Assembly (NCBI GenBank): GCA_003508835.1
Contig: PUFA01000081.1
Span: forward strand, 7,006,001-7,070,000
Direction of reading: 5' to 3'
Source: Eonycteris spelaea
Lineage: Eukaryota; Chordata; Mammalia; Chiroptera; Pteropodidae
Length of the DNA: 64,000 bases
The position numbers were made by a program, and so were the translations under genes. Shown in pieces: positions 10,119-21,555 of this stretch; the first letter of the stretch is position 1, and every line of letters starts with the position of its first letter. The notes beneath the pieces were generated by a model, which did no database searches, was not told the origin of the DNA, and worked only from the letters and a program-made list of their open reading frames with translations.

Positions 10119-13100
10119 ATGCCTGTGCCCTGGTTCCTACTGTCCTTGGCACTTGGTCGAAGCCCCATAGTCCTCTCTCTGGAGAGACTCACGGGGCCTC
10201 AGGATGCTGTTCGCTGCTCTCCGGTGAGTCTGGGGCCCCAGGGAGGTTGGGGAAGGCTCGGGTTCAGTCTGGGGCCCATTAGGGCCCTAGTCTGGCTCCT
10301 GTCACTGCCACTACCACCAACTGCCCTGGCTGGTCTTTCTGGTACTGATGGGGTGAGGGAAGAATGGGGAGGGGGTAAGAACTGGGTCTGTCTCCTTCTG
10401 GGAGGGTCTTGGAATAGAGAGCCCTGGAAGGAGGTAGGCAGGGATCGCAGGCAGGGAAAGATGGTTAGATTTGGGAGCATAAACTCTGACTCTTCTTTAT
10501 CTCCTTCCCAGGGCCTCTCCTGCCACCTCTGGGGTGAGTAGCCCTACTTTTAGAGAGAAAGGAACTTCCCAGGTTGGTAGAAGGGAAAGGAGCTGTCCCA
10601 GTCCCATGCCTTCATGGTTCACCCTCAGCCCAAGAAGAGCCTAAAGTTCCTTGGCCCTTTGGGGGTGTCAGGTGCAATCAAATTCTGGGTTCAAAACAGC
10701 TTCAGCTCCACCCTGCCCTTCATGCACAGATGGTGACGTGCTCTGCCTCCCTGGGAGTATCGTGTCTGCCCCAGAACCTGTGCTGGTGCCCACACACCTA
10801 CAGACAGAGCTAGTGCTGAGGTGCCATCAGGAGACTGACTGTGAACTCTGTGTGCGTGTGGTCATCCACTTGACGGTGCATGGTGAGATGTCATCCATGT
10901 GTACATGTGAATGTGTCTGGGATGGGCACGATGATTGGGAGTCTCCCCACCACAGGCCCCAGGCCTGGCCACTGCTCCCCCAAACTGTACTTTCTGGAAG
11001 GAAGCCCAGAGCAAGGGGCCTGACATGGTCCTTATTCTTGGGTACTTCCAGGGCACTGGGAAAAGCCTGAAGATGAGGAACAATTTGGAAGAGCAGCTGA
11101 CCTTGAGTTTGAGGAGCCTAGGAATGGTGAGGCGAACCTGGCTGCCCCAGCTGCCCCTCACCAGAGCTTTGCCTGTGGCCCCTGGGTCTGACCAACCCTC
11201 TGCCCTGTTGCTCACAGCTTCTCTCCAGGCCCAAGTCGTGCTCTCCTTCCAGGCCTACCCTACAGCCCGCTGTGTCTTGCTGGAGGTTCAAGTGCCTGCT
11301 GCCCTTGTGCAGCCTGGTCAGTCTGTGGTATGCAAAATAATAATAATAACAATCACCTTCTAAATGTGAAACTATAAAGTGCTTTCACATTCATTATTTC
11401 TTTAAGTTCTAACTCTGATCGGGGCTGTGGGCAAGTCCTTTTATGCCTCAGTTTTCCTATCTGTAAAGTAGGGCTAGAAATAGTCCTACATTATATGAAT
11501 GTTGTGAGAATTAAATGAGGTGATAATGTCATGAACTAGGCATTATTATTATCCTCATTTTCCATATAGAGAAACAGACTTGGAGAGGGAGAATCTGTGG
11601 GCTGGATCCTCTGACTTCCTGCCATACCATGACTGCCCGATGTATATGCCGTGGTGCAGGGTGCTGGGGCTACCTCAGGAGGTCACACGTGGTTGGGAGG
11701 TGTATCTTCACTTGAGCCAAATCACTCTAACCCTTTGATTTCCCCTCCTGCCCCCAGCCCCCAGCCAATATCCTCTGATCTGAAAATTTGTAGAGTGAGA
11801 TAACATCTGTTGGCCCACCTCACAGGGCAATCTTGAGGACCACTGAAGCACTGGGTGTGAAAACCACTTCTGTGGGGAGGGGTGTCTGATCATCTTAGCT
11901 TTGGACGTGTGATCCAGGACAGCCAGCTTTGGGGCAAGGACTCGGGTAGCTTGCGCCCTTATCCCTGTCCTGCTGTCACCCTATGGAGGGTGTGTGCTTT
12001 AGAATTGGGGCCCTTGTGGGGAAATTTCAATGGCAGAATTTCAGGCCATATAGTATGAATATAGTCATTAGCTGGGCAAGAGAGGAGGAAGTGAGTAGTC
12101 CATGCAGAGATGCCCACAGCCCTTGGCCTGGATTCTGAGCCCTATACCACCAGCCTTCTGCCACCCCTCTCCTCACAGGGCTCTGTAGTATTTGACTGCT
12201 TCGAGGCTGCTCTGGGGGCTGAGGTGCGAATCTGGTCATATACTCAGCCCAGGTACCAGAAGGAACTCAATTTCACACAGCAGCTGCCTGGTAAGTGGCC
12301 CCAGAGTCTCAGGAGCCCCAAATCCTGGCCTTTCTAATCTCTCTTCCCAGCCACACCTCTTCTGCTTTCATCCCCTTTCTAGTCTTATCTATTCTCAGGC
12401 AGTGGTGTGGGCTCTCATTCTCCCCAGAGTCAGTCTGTCGTGTCTCCTCTCCCCAGGTGATGGCTTTCCTGCCTCTGGAGAAGGCGTTTTGGGCACTGGA
12501 TAGATGTGGCTGGTATTTAGGGGACAGGGAGCCCTTTCAAGGGATCCCCGTGAGTTGGGTTGTCCCCTTTCATTCTTTGGTCCTCAGCTCCTCCGTCAGA
12601 GGCTTTTCTGTGATCTCTCCCCAGACTGCAGGGGGCTTGAAGTCCGGAACAGCATCCAGAGCTGCCAGGGTAGGGGCTAGGGCCAGTGGTGCTGGGAGGA
12701 GGGAGGGCCAGGGTCTGGAATGTGAGGAACCTTGAAGTTGGCTTCAGGTCTGGGTTCACAGAAGCTCACAGACTTCATGCATGCATGCATTCATTCATTT
12801 ATTTATTCACTCATCATACATGATCTGCAATAGCTCCTACTTTGTACCAGGCACTGGGAATGTAAAGATGAATCTCTTACTCCCTATAACAAATACATCT
12901 AGAGACCCAAAGCATTGTCAAGATTATGGTTCACCCTCCACGTATCAAATAAAAGTAATATTAAACCAAAAAATAAGAGCTAAGAAAGTCAAGATTCTGA
13001 GGGGTTTTCCCATGCACTATTTAGATTTTTTTGTTTTGCATTTTCTTTTTTATTGTGGTATAACATACATACAGAAGAGTGTGTAAAGTGCACTAATTTT

Positions 13101-16100
13101 GATGTCCACTTCCATTAATTTCTACATTTGCATACACTTGCGTAACTACCATACAGGTCAAGATATAAAGACAGTGTTGTGCTTTGAACTCTTAAATTAT
13201 TTCGACTTCATTTTCTTTTTGGTTTCCTTTATCTTGGCCTGCCTGCCTCTGGCAATCCATTAAAGACTACTCAGCACCAGAGCTTTGAGGACACAGATAC
13301 ACATCATGCATTCCATGTCATCATCCATTCAGTTACACATTGGTTCACTTATTCAACAGATATTTATTGAATAATTACTCTGCCCAAGTCACAGCACTAG
13401 GTACTGGAGATAAATCAATAAACAAAACTGACAAAAACCTGTGCCCTCAAAGAACTGACATTCTAGCTGAAAGTTAGAGTCAGGGTCAAGGTAGGGGTAG
13501 AGAGGGCACAATAAACATATGGGGATGTGAAATATGCAAGAATTAGGTGGCGATTGGTGCTAGGGAGAAAATGCAGGGAAGGGGGGTAGCGGGGTTGGGA
13601 GCTGCAGCTGTCAGGAATGGCCTCGTTCTAAAAGGTTCCATTCGCTGGGAACAGCCAGTGCAAAGAGTCTGAGGCAGGAGTGGATCTGGTGTGTTTCGTG
13701 TCAGAACTGAGGCCAGTGTGTCTGCAGCAAATTAATTAGTGCCGACAGATAAGATCAGAATGGTCAGGAAGCCAGACTGGGTAGTGCCTTGCAAGCCATT
13801 GTACGGACTCCATCTTCTATTCTAGGAGTAATGTGGGGCAGGGGGATCAGAGGGCTCTGAGCAGGGGAGAATTATTTATTTTACAGCGGTTACAGTATCC
13901 TTCTGGCTGCAGAGGGTGAAGTGGAGAGAAGGGTGGTCTCCAGACAACATACTGGGGCCTACAGGGGCTTGGTCCCTAGCTGTTGGGACCCTATGCTCTG
14001 GTCTGAGATAGGGATATAGGCTCTGCCCTGGTCCAGGAGCCTTCAGCTTTAGGAGTTTGAAGGGAACTCTAAAGGGTCAGTTGGTAGGTATGACCCAGGC
14101 TTGGATGTACTGAAGAGGTAAAGGAAGTCTCTCTTTTTGGCTCCCCCACAGCCCTGCCCTGGCCCAGTGTGTCTGCAGATGGTGATGATGTGCACCTGGT
14201 GCTGGAAGTCTCTGAGGAGCAGCACTTTGGCCTCTCTCTGTACTGGAACCAGGTCCAGGGCCCTACAAAACCCTGGTGGCACAGAAACCTGGTAAGGCCT
14301 CTCCCTCCCCAAATTTATTCCCACTCTAGGCAAATGCCCATGCTAAGGATATGAATGCATTATCAAAGGGACTCTTGAGGAGGACACAGAGACCCACACC
14401 CCAAGCAAGAAACTTTGGTGGACGAACTGCTGCCTGCCTGGTTTCCTCAACTTTGGCTTCCAGCCTTCCCCTCTTCCTTATCTTCTCCAACTTCTCCCTT
14501 TTGTTTACCCCACAGACAGGGCCGCAGACCATTACCTTGAACCACACAGACCTGGTTCCCTGTCTCTGTATTCAGGTAGGAGCAGAGTCCAGCTGGGTGC
14601 CAGGGGAATGGGACTGGGGAGTTGGTGAGAGGGGTGGCCTTCACTATCTTGGTCTCACCATCCTTCACTCTCCTCTTTGACTGGCCCTTCCTTGACCTTG
14701 ACTGTCTTATGCCTTCTGCCTATTGCGTGCTCCGAATGCTCTTCCTGATCCTCTATACACAGGACTCCTACTTGTGCTTCATTGCCCATTCAGATGTCCA
14801 CACCTCCTTGAAGCCTTCCTTTACTTCTTCAATTCCTTCTTTGTGCTCCCCTGGAGGATAGAGCATGTGCTATGAACTCAGACTGGTTTGAAACCTGACT
14901 TTCACTATTTGCTAACTGTGTGATCTTGGGCAAGTCACTTCACCTCTCTGAGCCTCTTTCCTGTCTGTAAAATAGGAAGAATAACAGTAGCACCTTCATA
15001 GGACTGTTATAAGGAAGTGTGCCACATCTAGTCCTAAATATTGGCTCTTTCCTCTCCCCTGATTACACATTTAATTTTCCATCACATTAATGTCTCTCAT
15101 TCTTTTCCCCTCGCTCCATAACAGCTGGGTTTGGGCTTCTATCATCTCTTCTAGACTGTTTCAATAAGTTCCCACCCGACCTCATTTCCCAGAGCTTCCC
15201 TGGCATTCTGAGCCCATATTCTGACCCCTGACTAAACCTTTTCCACTGTGTGTTTTCCCATAATTCCCTTTCACGGGAATTTTGTTCAGTCTAGATGGAG
15301 CTATTTATCAAGATATGCCCACTTCTGTGCTTTTGCTTAGGTAGTTCCCATTACATGAAATGCCTCCATTTCTTTTCCAAAAGCTTTCCCCCAACTTCCT
15401 GCCTTCTCCTATCTACACATCTCCTTGCACTTCTTTCTTTCCTTGTCCATTTATCACCTCCGTTTTTAATTTGGGCACCTGTCTCATTTCTTCTTACATA
15501 AACAAATGTTCAATAAGTTATCAATTTATTAATTTATATACATGTTTTATCCTTACTGCAACTGTAAATTTGTCATTTCCTTAAAAGCAAGGAAATAACA
15601 TGTAATTAAAATTTAGCAATCTCCCCAGAGCCTTACCTAATGCCAGAACCTAGTAGCTTCTCTTAATTAAATGTTTGCTGAATAAATTAATATGTTATCT
15701 CTAGTACTTAGCACAGGGCTAAGTACATAGTAGGTATATTTTAAAAGTCTATTGAAAAAATAAATGAATGTGTCCTTAACACCTAGGACAGTACATGGTA
15801 TATAGTAGGTTCTCACAAAGTGATTGTGGATTTAATTATTGAATATCTCTAGTGCCTTCCCTGGTGCTAAGACACATAGCAGGTACTTGTTAAAAGTTAG
15901 TTAAATAAAGATGTTGCCAGATATTGGCATAGGGTTTATTGAACGAGTAAATGTGTGCATCTCTAGGGCCTTCAAAGGGTGAAAAGACCAAGTGAGTAAT
16001 TGTGAAATATCAACCTAATGAATGTGTCCCCTAATGGATGAATGAGTGCCTAGTCAAGGGCCTGGCACATGCTCCTGGTTGGGTGGGTTGAACTACCCTG

Positions 16101-19100
16101 TGAAGCCCTGTTTCCTTTCCAGGTGTGGCCTCTGGAGCTCGACTCTGTCAGGACGAGCATCTGCCCCTTTAGGAAGGGTGAGCGGACCCACAGGGACCAG
16201 GGTGGGAGCGGTGCAGGTGGTAGTGTTCGGGTGAGCAGTGACCTCGCCCTCTCCCTACAGAACCCCGCGCATATCGCAACCTCTGGCGTGCCACCCGGCT
16301 ACAGCTGCTGCATCCACTGGGCTGGCGGCTGGACGCGCCGTGCTCTCTGACTGCCGAGGCCACACTGTGTTGGCAGGCACTCGGCGGGGGCCCCTGCCAG
16401 TCGCTGGTTCCGCCACTGCCCCGAGAGAATGTCACTGTGAACGTAAGAGAGGCATTGGGCAGAGCCCAGAGTTGGGAGAGAAAGGGGAGCCCAGGGAGCC
16501 ACCTTTCATGACTCACCCATACCCTTCTTTCCACAGGAGGCCCTTGACTTCCCGTTGCTAAAAGGCCACCCCAACCTTTGTGTTCAGGTAAGAAGGGGGC
16601 GCCGGAGCACTATGTTGGGGGCAGGACCCCGCACACCCTACGTGGAACCGCAGACAAGGCACTGTCTTCTGGACCCACTTTATTCTTGGAACAAAGTGGT
16701 TATGGGCTTCCTCTTTAGGAATTCCACTATTTATTTTAGTAGTGCATGGGACCCTGGGCAAGTCACTTAACCTCTCTGAAGGTCAGTCTCATTTGTTTAA
16801 TGGGGATGGTAATAGTAACTACTTCATAGAGTGGTTATGAAGATTGAATAAAAGAAGTGCTTCACCTTAGGGACTGGCACAGATTAAATGCTCAACGAAT
16901 GTTAGATGCTTTTATTATATCTATCATTACCCTATTTCCCTACCTGTATAATTGGTTGCTCTACAACTTCAAAAGGTGATTATAAACATATTCATTCAAG
17001 ATTTATTGAGCATCTGCTATGTACCAGACACTGTTTTAGGCACTTGGGATAGATATCAGTGAATAAAACAAATAAATGTTTCCACCCTTATAGAGCTAAT
17101 GTTTGGAGAAAGGCAGATAATAGGTATAACAAGAAAATTCTAGTACTAAGTTAAAATTGTATACAAATATTATGGGGAAAGGTAGAGAAGGGCAAGAGAG
17201 GATTGGGGTTGTAATTTCAAGTGGACTGGTCAGGTGAGGGCTCTTTGAGAGGTGGTTAGATGAGAAGGGAATGTATGTGTTTGGTCAGATGTGAAAAGAG
17301 CTAATTTAGAGTCATAAGGTCCGTTAGCACAGATAACCTCACCAGGCTGAGGCTGAGAAAAGTGGAGTGACTCCTGATCACCTAGCCTGAAACCCAAATA
17401 TGCCTAAGGTCAGGTCCAGAGTGCAGACCTCCCAACCCAACAGTCCTGCCTTTACCTATCCTTTCTCTTCTGGTCTTTCTGGCCTTGGCTCTTGCCTTTC
17501 TTCATGCCCTTAACCCTGGCCCCTTCCAAGCAGGTGAGCAGCTGGGAGAAGGTTCAGCTGCAAGAATGCTTGTGGTCTGGTGAGTGGGGCCTGGAGGAAA
17601 CTGGGACAGGGCTGTTGCAATAGGGGCGAACCCTGGAAGTACTAGCTCCTGATGGTGGAGGTCAGGCATGGAGGGGCACATGGCAGCCCCCAGCAAGGTA
17701 GGGTCTCATTCAGAGTGGGCTCTCACTCCTTTTAGACTCTCTGGGGCCCCTTAAGGATGATATGCTGCTGATAGAGACACGAGGCCCCCAGGACAACCGA
17801 TCACTCTGTGCCTTGGAACCCAGTGGCTGCACCCCACTGCTCAGCAGAGCCAGAGCCTCCACGGTGAGGACTGGGTAACCCTACTCCATGTATCTCTCCA
17901 GCTTCATTTCAAATCTGTCCTCAAACTTTCTCTCTATTCAATTTTCCCCTCCTATGTGCCAAGCTTTGTGCTGGTCTCTGGGAACATGGAGGTGATTCAG
18001 ACCTGGGCCCTGTTCTCAGTGGCCTCTAAGAAGCCTCCCAACCCCTAGCGCCTCCCCCTCCCCACCACTATTCTGCCTAGCTGCCGCCTAGTGGTCTCCT
18101 AAGTGCTGTGTCCCTAGGTGACAGCTCCCTACCTCTTGGCTTGACAGAGGGCAGCTCGTCTTGGAGAGCAGTTACTACAAGACCTGCAGTCAGGCCAGTG
18201 TCTGCAGGTGAGTAGGTGGCAGAAGGACCCTGCCCCAATGCCCAAGGGCAACATCTTCAGCTTCTTCCACCTCTTCCTGTGCCTAGCAGAGGGCATCATG
18301 GAAACTCTCATTCTTCCTAGGCAGAGACCTCCTCACTGTCCTCTTAGCACCTACCCACTATCTATTTGTGCTTATTTTGTGTCCAGTCTTGGGAAAGCTA
18401 AGACTTAAAGTATAGTTCTTATCCCCAAGTTGCTCACTGCTGGCTAAAAACCAGTAAACAGATAACAGCATTCACTTATGCTACAGATTGATTTTCAGGG
18501 AGGGCTTTAAGGAAGGGTCTCTTTAGGTGGACTAATTCTGGCAATGAGGAAGGCACAGGGCAGACAGTAGGCACAGCATAAACAAAGGCAGAGCAGCTTG
18601 TGGGATCCTGCTTTGAGTGGGGGGTAATATGCATACTTGAGACGGGAAATTTGTAGCTCAGGCTGGCTAGAACTTGGTGATTGCTGAACACCAAGCTGAG
18701 AGCTTTGGATTTGATTTTGTTTGTCTCTTACAGTTGTGGAATGATGACCTGGGAGCATTATGGGCCTGCCCCATGGACAAGTGTGAGTATTACAAGAACT
18801 GCCCTTCCTCTTCTCAGCTCTCCAGGATCTAGAATCTTGACAGAGACCACTCCTGGAGGCAGCTCATACAATGGCCTTGTCCTTCCCTGGCTCAGATAAG
18901 TCAGACGTTCATTCCTTCATTTATTCAGAAACTATGATGAGAGCTTGCAGGGCATCCTGATGTCACCAATAAGACCCAATCTCTGCCCTCCACCCCTGCC
19001 ACAGGACGCTAGAAAGACATTAGCCACAGATCACTTACATTTAGTGTGAGTTGCGAAAGCACTCCCTATAGTGAATGGGGACCTGACCTAGGTGGAGTGA

Positions 19101-20765
19101 GTTCAGGCAAAAGGTTCCAACTGAACTCTGAAGGCTGACCTACCTGAAGGAGGTAGAGATGCAGTTTTGTGAAGACGGTGTGATGTTTTTTTGAGGAACT
19201 CCAAGGTAGTCAGTGTGACTGGAATGTTTTTGGAGGCAGACCTCTGTCATGAGATGAGGATACAAGGGCCATATAGGGCCTTGGAAGCCAAGGAATTTTG
19301 AATTTACATTAAGAGCAGCAGAAGCTTCCTGAAAGGCTATAATCACAGTTGTATATTTAAAAGATCTCTGGGGGCTGCCACGTGGTGAATGAATAGGAGG
19401 CAAAAAGACATCAGGGACACCAGTTAGAAGGCTGTTGCGATCATTCAGGAGAGTGAAGTCAAGGACCCAGCCACTCTAGGCTTAGGGGACATTAATATTA
19501 CGGACATTTGAGCACTTACTGCAGCTTTATGTGTATTAATATATGTAGTTCTCACAACAGTCCTTACCAGTAGGCACTATTGTTTTCCCAGTTTTACAGA
19601 GGTGAAAACCGAGGCAGAAAGTTAAGTCACTTAGCAGTAGATGGATCTATGTTCATATATATACTGGCTCTGCTACGTGCTGTGAACTTTAGGCAAGTCA
19701 CTTCATTTCTCCGAGCTTCGGTTTTTCTCCTTCGTGAAGTGGGGCAAAAATGTATAGTCCTTAACCAGACTATCTCCTCCCCTGGACCTCCCAGATATCC
19801 ACCAGCGCTGGGCCTTGGTGTGGATGGCTTGCCTACTCTTTGGCGCTGTGCTTTTCCTTCTCCTCCTTCTCAAAAAGGACCATGTGAAAGGTGAGTGATT
19901 CCCAGCTCCATTCCCCAGGGTCAGGACTGGAGAGGGTCTGGGAGTTCGCCAAGAGGAGGCGACGGCTGTGCTTACCCGCCGCCTACACCCCTTCCCCTAA
20001 CAGTGTGGCTGAGGCTCTTGAAAGAGGATGTCCGCGCGGGGGGTGAGTGTGAGCAAGCGCCGGGCGGGGGGCCGCCCCCGGCGGGCCGGGCCTCTGGCCG
20101 TCTCACGTCTTCCCTCTCCCTCCATTCTCTCCCGCAGCAGCCTCCAGAGGCCGCGCGGCTCTGCTCCTCTACTCCGCCGACGACGCGGACTTTGAGCTCC
20201 TGGTGGGCGCCCTGGCGTCAGCGCTGTGCCAGCTGCCTCTACGCGTGGCCGTGGACTTGTGGAGCCGTCGTGAATTGAGTGCGCAGGGGGCCCTGGCCTG
20301 GTTCCACACACAGCGGCGCCAGACCCTGCAGGAGGGCGGAGTGGTGGTCCTGCTCTTCTCGCCTGGGGCTGTGGCGCTGTGCCACGAGTGGCTGCAGGAC
20401 GGTGCGTCGGCGACCCGGGCGCACGGTCCGCATGACGCCTTCGCCGCCTCACTCAACTGTGTGCTGCCCGACTTTATGCAGGGCCGGGCGCCGGGCCGCT
20501 ACGTCGGAGCCTACTTCGACAGTCTGCTCCGCCGGGACGCCGTGCCCTCCCTGTTCCTTGCCGTGCCGTCCTCGCTCTGCCCTCCCAGCTGCCCGACTTC
20601 CTGCGGGCCCTGCAAGGACCCGGCGTACCCCACCCGGGTCGTCTCGCGGACAGGGCAGAGCAAGTGTCCCAGGCCCTTCAGCCCGCCCTGGACTGCTGCG
20701 TCCGTCCCCTGGGAACCCCAGAGACAGGACGCGAGATGGGACCTGAAGCAGGGGACGGGACTTGA
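10119..20765 (+). CDS. IL17RC: Interleukin-17 receptor C, complete, 18 constitutive coding exons plus one cassette exon, one frame break
   Basis: Obligate partner of IL17RA for IL-17A/F signalling (family knowledge). Exons: 10119-10223, 10512-10533, 10730-10882, 11052-11126, 11218-11327, 12179-12290, optional 12625-12669, 14152-14291, 14516-14575, 16123-16177, 16261-16442, 16537-16587, 17534-17579, 17736-17863, 18148-18207, 18734-18782, 19795-19890, 20004-20042, 20138-20765. The protein starts MPVPWFLLSLALGRSP (signal peptide) with A at -3 of the ATG. The ectodomain has N-glycosylation sequons such as NHT and NVT. The membrane span is in exon 19795-19890 (WALVWMACLLFGAVLF). The SEFIR domain is in the last exon (ALLLYSADDADFELLVGAL, VDLWSRRELSAQG). 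One base is missing near 20565. Corrected length is 703 aa without, or 718 with, the cassette exon, close to human isoforms. CRELD1 follows directly. Confidence 0.95.
11380..11580 (+). repeat. MIR SINE, diverged, with overlapping second fragment
   Basis: GGGCAAGTCCTTTTATGCCT and CCTATCTGTAAAGTAGGGCT mark a forward MIR; a reverse MIR-like end follows at about 11540-11590. Confidence 0.6.
12625..12669 (+). CDS. IL17RC: IL17RC 15-residue cassette exon
   Basis: A 45-nt exon with CCAG acceptor and GTAGGG donor, phase 1 on both sides, so it can be included or skipped without shifting frame. It encodes DCRGLEVRNSIQSC, close to the insert found in the longer human IL17RC isoforms. Confidence 0.75.
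12776..12900 (-). repeat. CATG/TTCA simple repeat and L2 tail
   Basis: (ATGC)n passes into (ATTC)n and then TTTGTACCAGGCACTGGGAA, the reverse L2 3' end. Confidence 0.6.
13020..13185 (-). repeat. L1 3'UTR fragment
   Basis: TTTTTTATTGTGGTATAACA then GTGCACTAATTTTGATGTCC, the reverse complement of an old L1 tail. Confidence 0.65.
13325..13900 (-). repeat. L2 LINE fragment
   Basis: ATTCAACAGATATTTATTGA, the tail, then diverged L2 body including TGCAAAGAGTCTGAGGCAGG. Confidence 0.6.
14690..15600 (+). repeat. L2-like and MIR patchwork in IL17RC intron
   Basis: MIR core at about 14870-15020 (GTGATCTTGGGCAAGTCACT, CTGTCTGTAAAATAGG). The pyrimidine-rich flanks resemble forward L2 body. Confidence 0.55.
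15640..16060 (+). repeat. Diverged tandem repeat, unit about 70-75 bp
   Basis: Units recur at about 15697, 15772, 15845 and 15959, three of them beginning ATCTCTAG and several carrying ACATAGTAGGTA-like and AATAAATGAATG-like motifs. Each resembles the tail of L2/MIR. Confidence 0.55.
16735..16920 (+). repeat. MIR SINE
   Basis: GGGCAAGTCACTTAACCTCT with downstream ACTGGCACAGATTAAATGCT tail. Confidence 0.7.
16985..17310 (-). repeat. L2 LINE fragment
   Basis: ATTCAAGATTTATTGAGCAT then GCTATGTACCAGACACTGTT, reverse L2 end. Confidence 0.65.
19590..19760 (+). repeat. MIR-derived fragments
   Basis: TTTAGGCAAGTCACTTCATT marks a forward MIR core; the preceding TTTTACAGAGGTGAAAACCG is a reverse fragment. 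Confidence 0.5.
20563..20568 (+). other. IL17RC: Frame break 3: one C missing in the IL17RC last exon
   Basis: Frame reads DAVPSLF up to here, then the family tail (LPSQLPDF ... EAGDGT) continues one frame over and stops at 20763-20765. GTGCC followed by GTC fits a lost C. Uncorrected, the frame ends at 20769 with about 67 unrelated residues. Confidence 0.87.
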
Positions 20766-20770
20766 ATAAA
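20763..20770 (+). terminator. IL17RC: IL17RC stop codon overlapping poly(A) signal (TGAATAAA)
   Basis: The frame-corrected stop TGA (20763-20765) shares its A with AATAAA (20765-20770), so the 3'UTR would be only the 10-30 nt needed for cleavage. No other poly(A) signal is seen before the CRELD1 CpG island. Confidence 0.75.
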
Positions 20771-20869
20771 GGCACACGCCATTTTTCTATACACGTCTCC
20801 CCAGTGTGTCTCTCTGCCGGAATGGCAAGCCTGGCACGCTGCTCGCGGTTTACGTCCCCGCGACCCTTT

Positions 20870-21080
20870 CACAACCTGACAGGTGCAGCCTGGTGCCGCT
20901 TCTGGTTGGCTGTCACAGGACGACGCGATGGCACATGGCTCGCTACCATTGGCTGTAGCAGGGGCTCCGCCCCCAGGCTACGGAGCCGGCGGAGGTTGGA
21001 CGTCTTACGCAAGAGGCAGCAGCGACGGCGCCGGGGTATTGAGGCGTCAGCGCCCGCAGGCTGGGTGGGTCATCTCTTCC
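20870..21080 (+). promoter_or_regulatory. CRELD1: CRELD1 CpG-rich promoter and non-coding first exon
   Basis: CpG-dense block starting about 100 bp after the IL17RC poly(A) signal, with CCAAT-type motifs in reverse (ATTGG near 20947, GTTGG near 20905). A likely untranslated exon ends near 21065 at a GTGGGT donor; the coding exon begins after the CTACAG acceptor at 21537. Confidence 0.6.
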
Positions 21081-21555
21081 TCCTCCTTAATCTATCCGGA
21101 TCTGGGTCCTCCCCTGCCCCTGATGGGCAGTGGCTTTGCCGCGTTCGGCTCGCGAACGACCCCTTCTCTTCATATCCGGATCCGGGCTCCTCCCCCAAGA
21201 CCCCCCATTCGGCCTCTTCTCCCCCAATACTTGGAATCTGACCCATTCTCCCTAGTTCTGCTGATCTGGTCCCTAATAACTCATACTGAGACTCTAAAAC
21301 AATGGACTGACTCCTGCTCCCTTGCCAAGGATCCAAGCTACCTTCCCAACTGTAACGAGGATAACTTATTCCGTCCTGGAATTGCAGAATAGGCTCATTT
21401 CCCCGTCATCTCCCCTACCATGACCTTACCCCAGTCTAGCCTCCTTTTCTTTTAATAACGCAGATCTGGGCTCCCAGGCCGACCCTTTCCTTCCCTGGTT
21501 CTTCTAGCGAACCCTCTTCATACCCTCTATCTACAGGTCCCCAGCCTGGGAAAAG

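Noticed and set aside
9755..10282. 175-codon frame over the IL17RC leader and exon 1
   Set aside because: Different frame from the clear IL17RC start; reads through the exon 1 donor.
19997..20452. - strand frames opposite the IL17RC SEFIR exon
   Set aside because: Same shadow effect.
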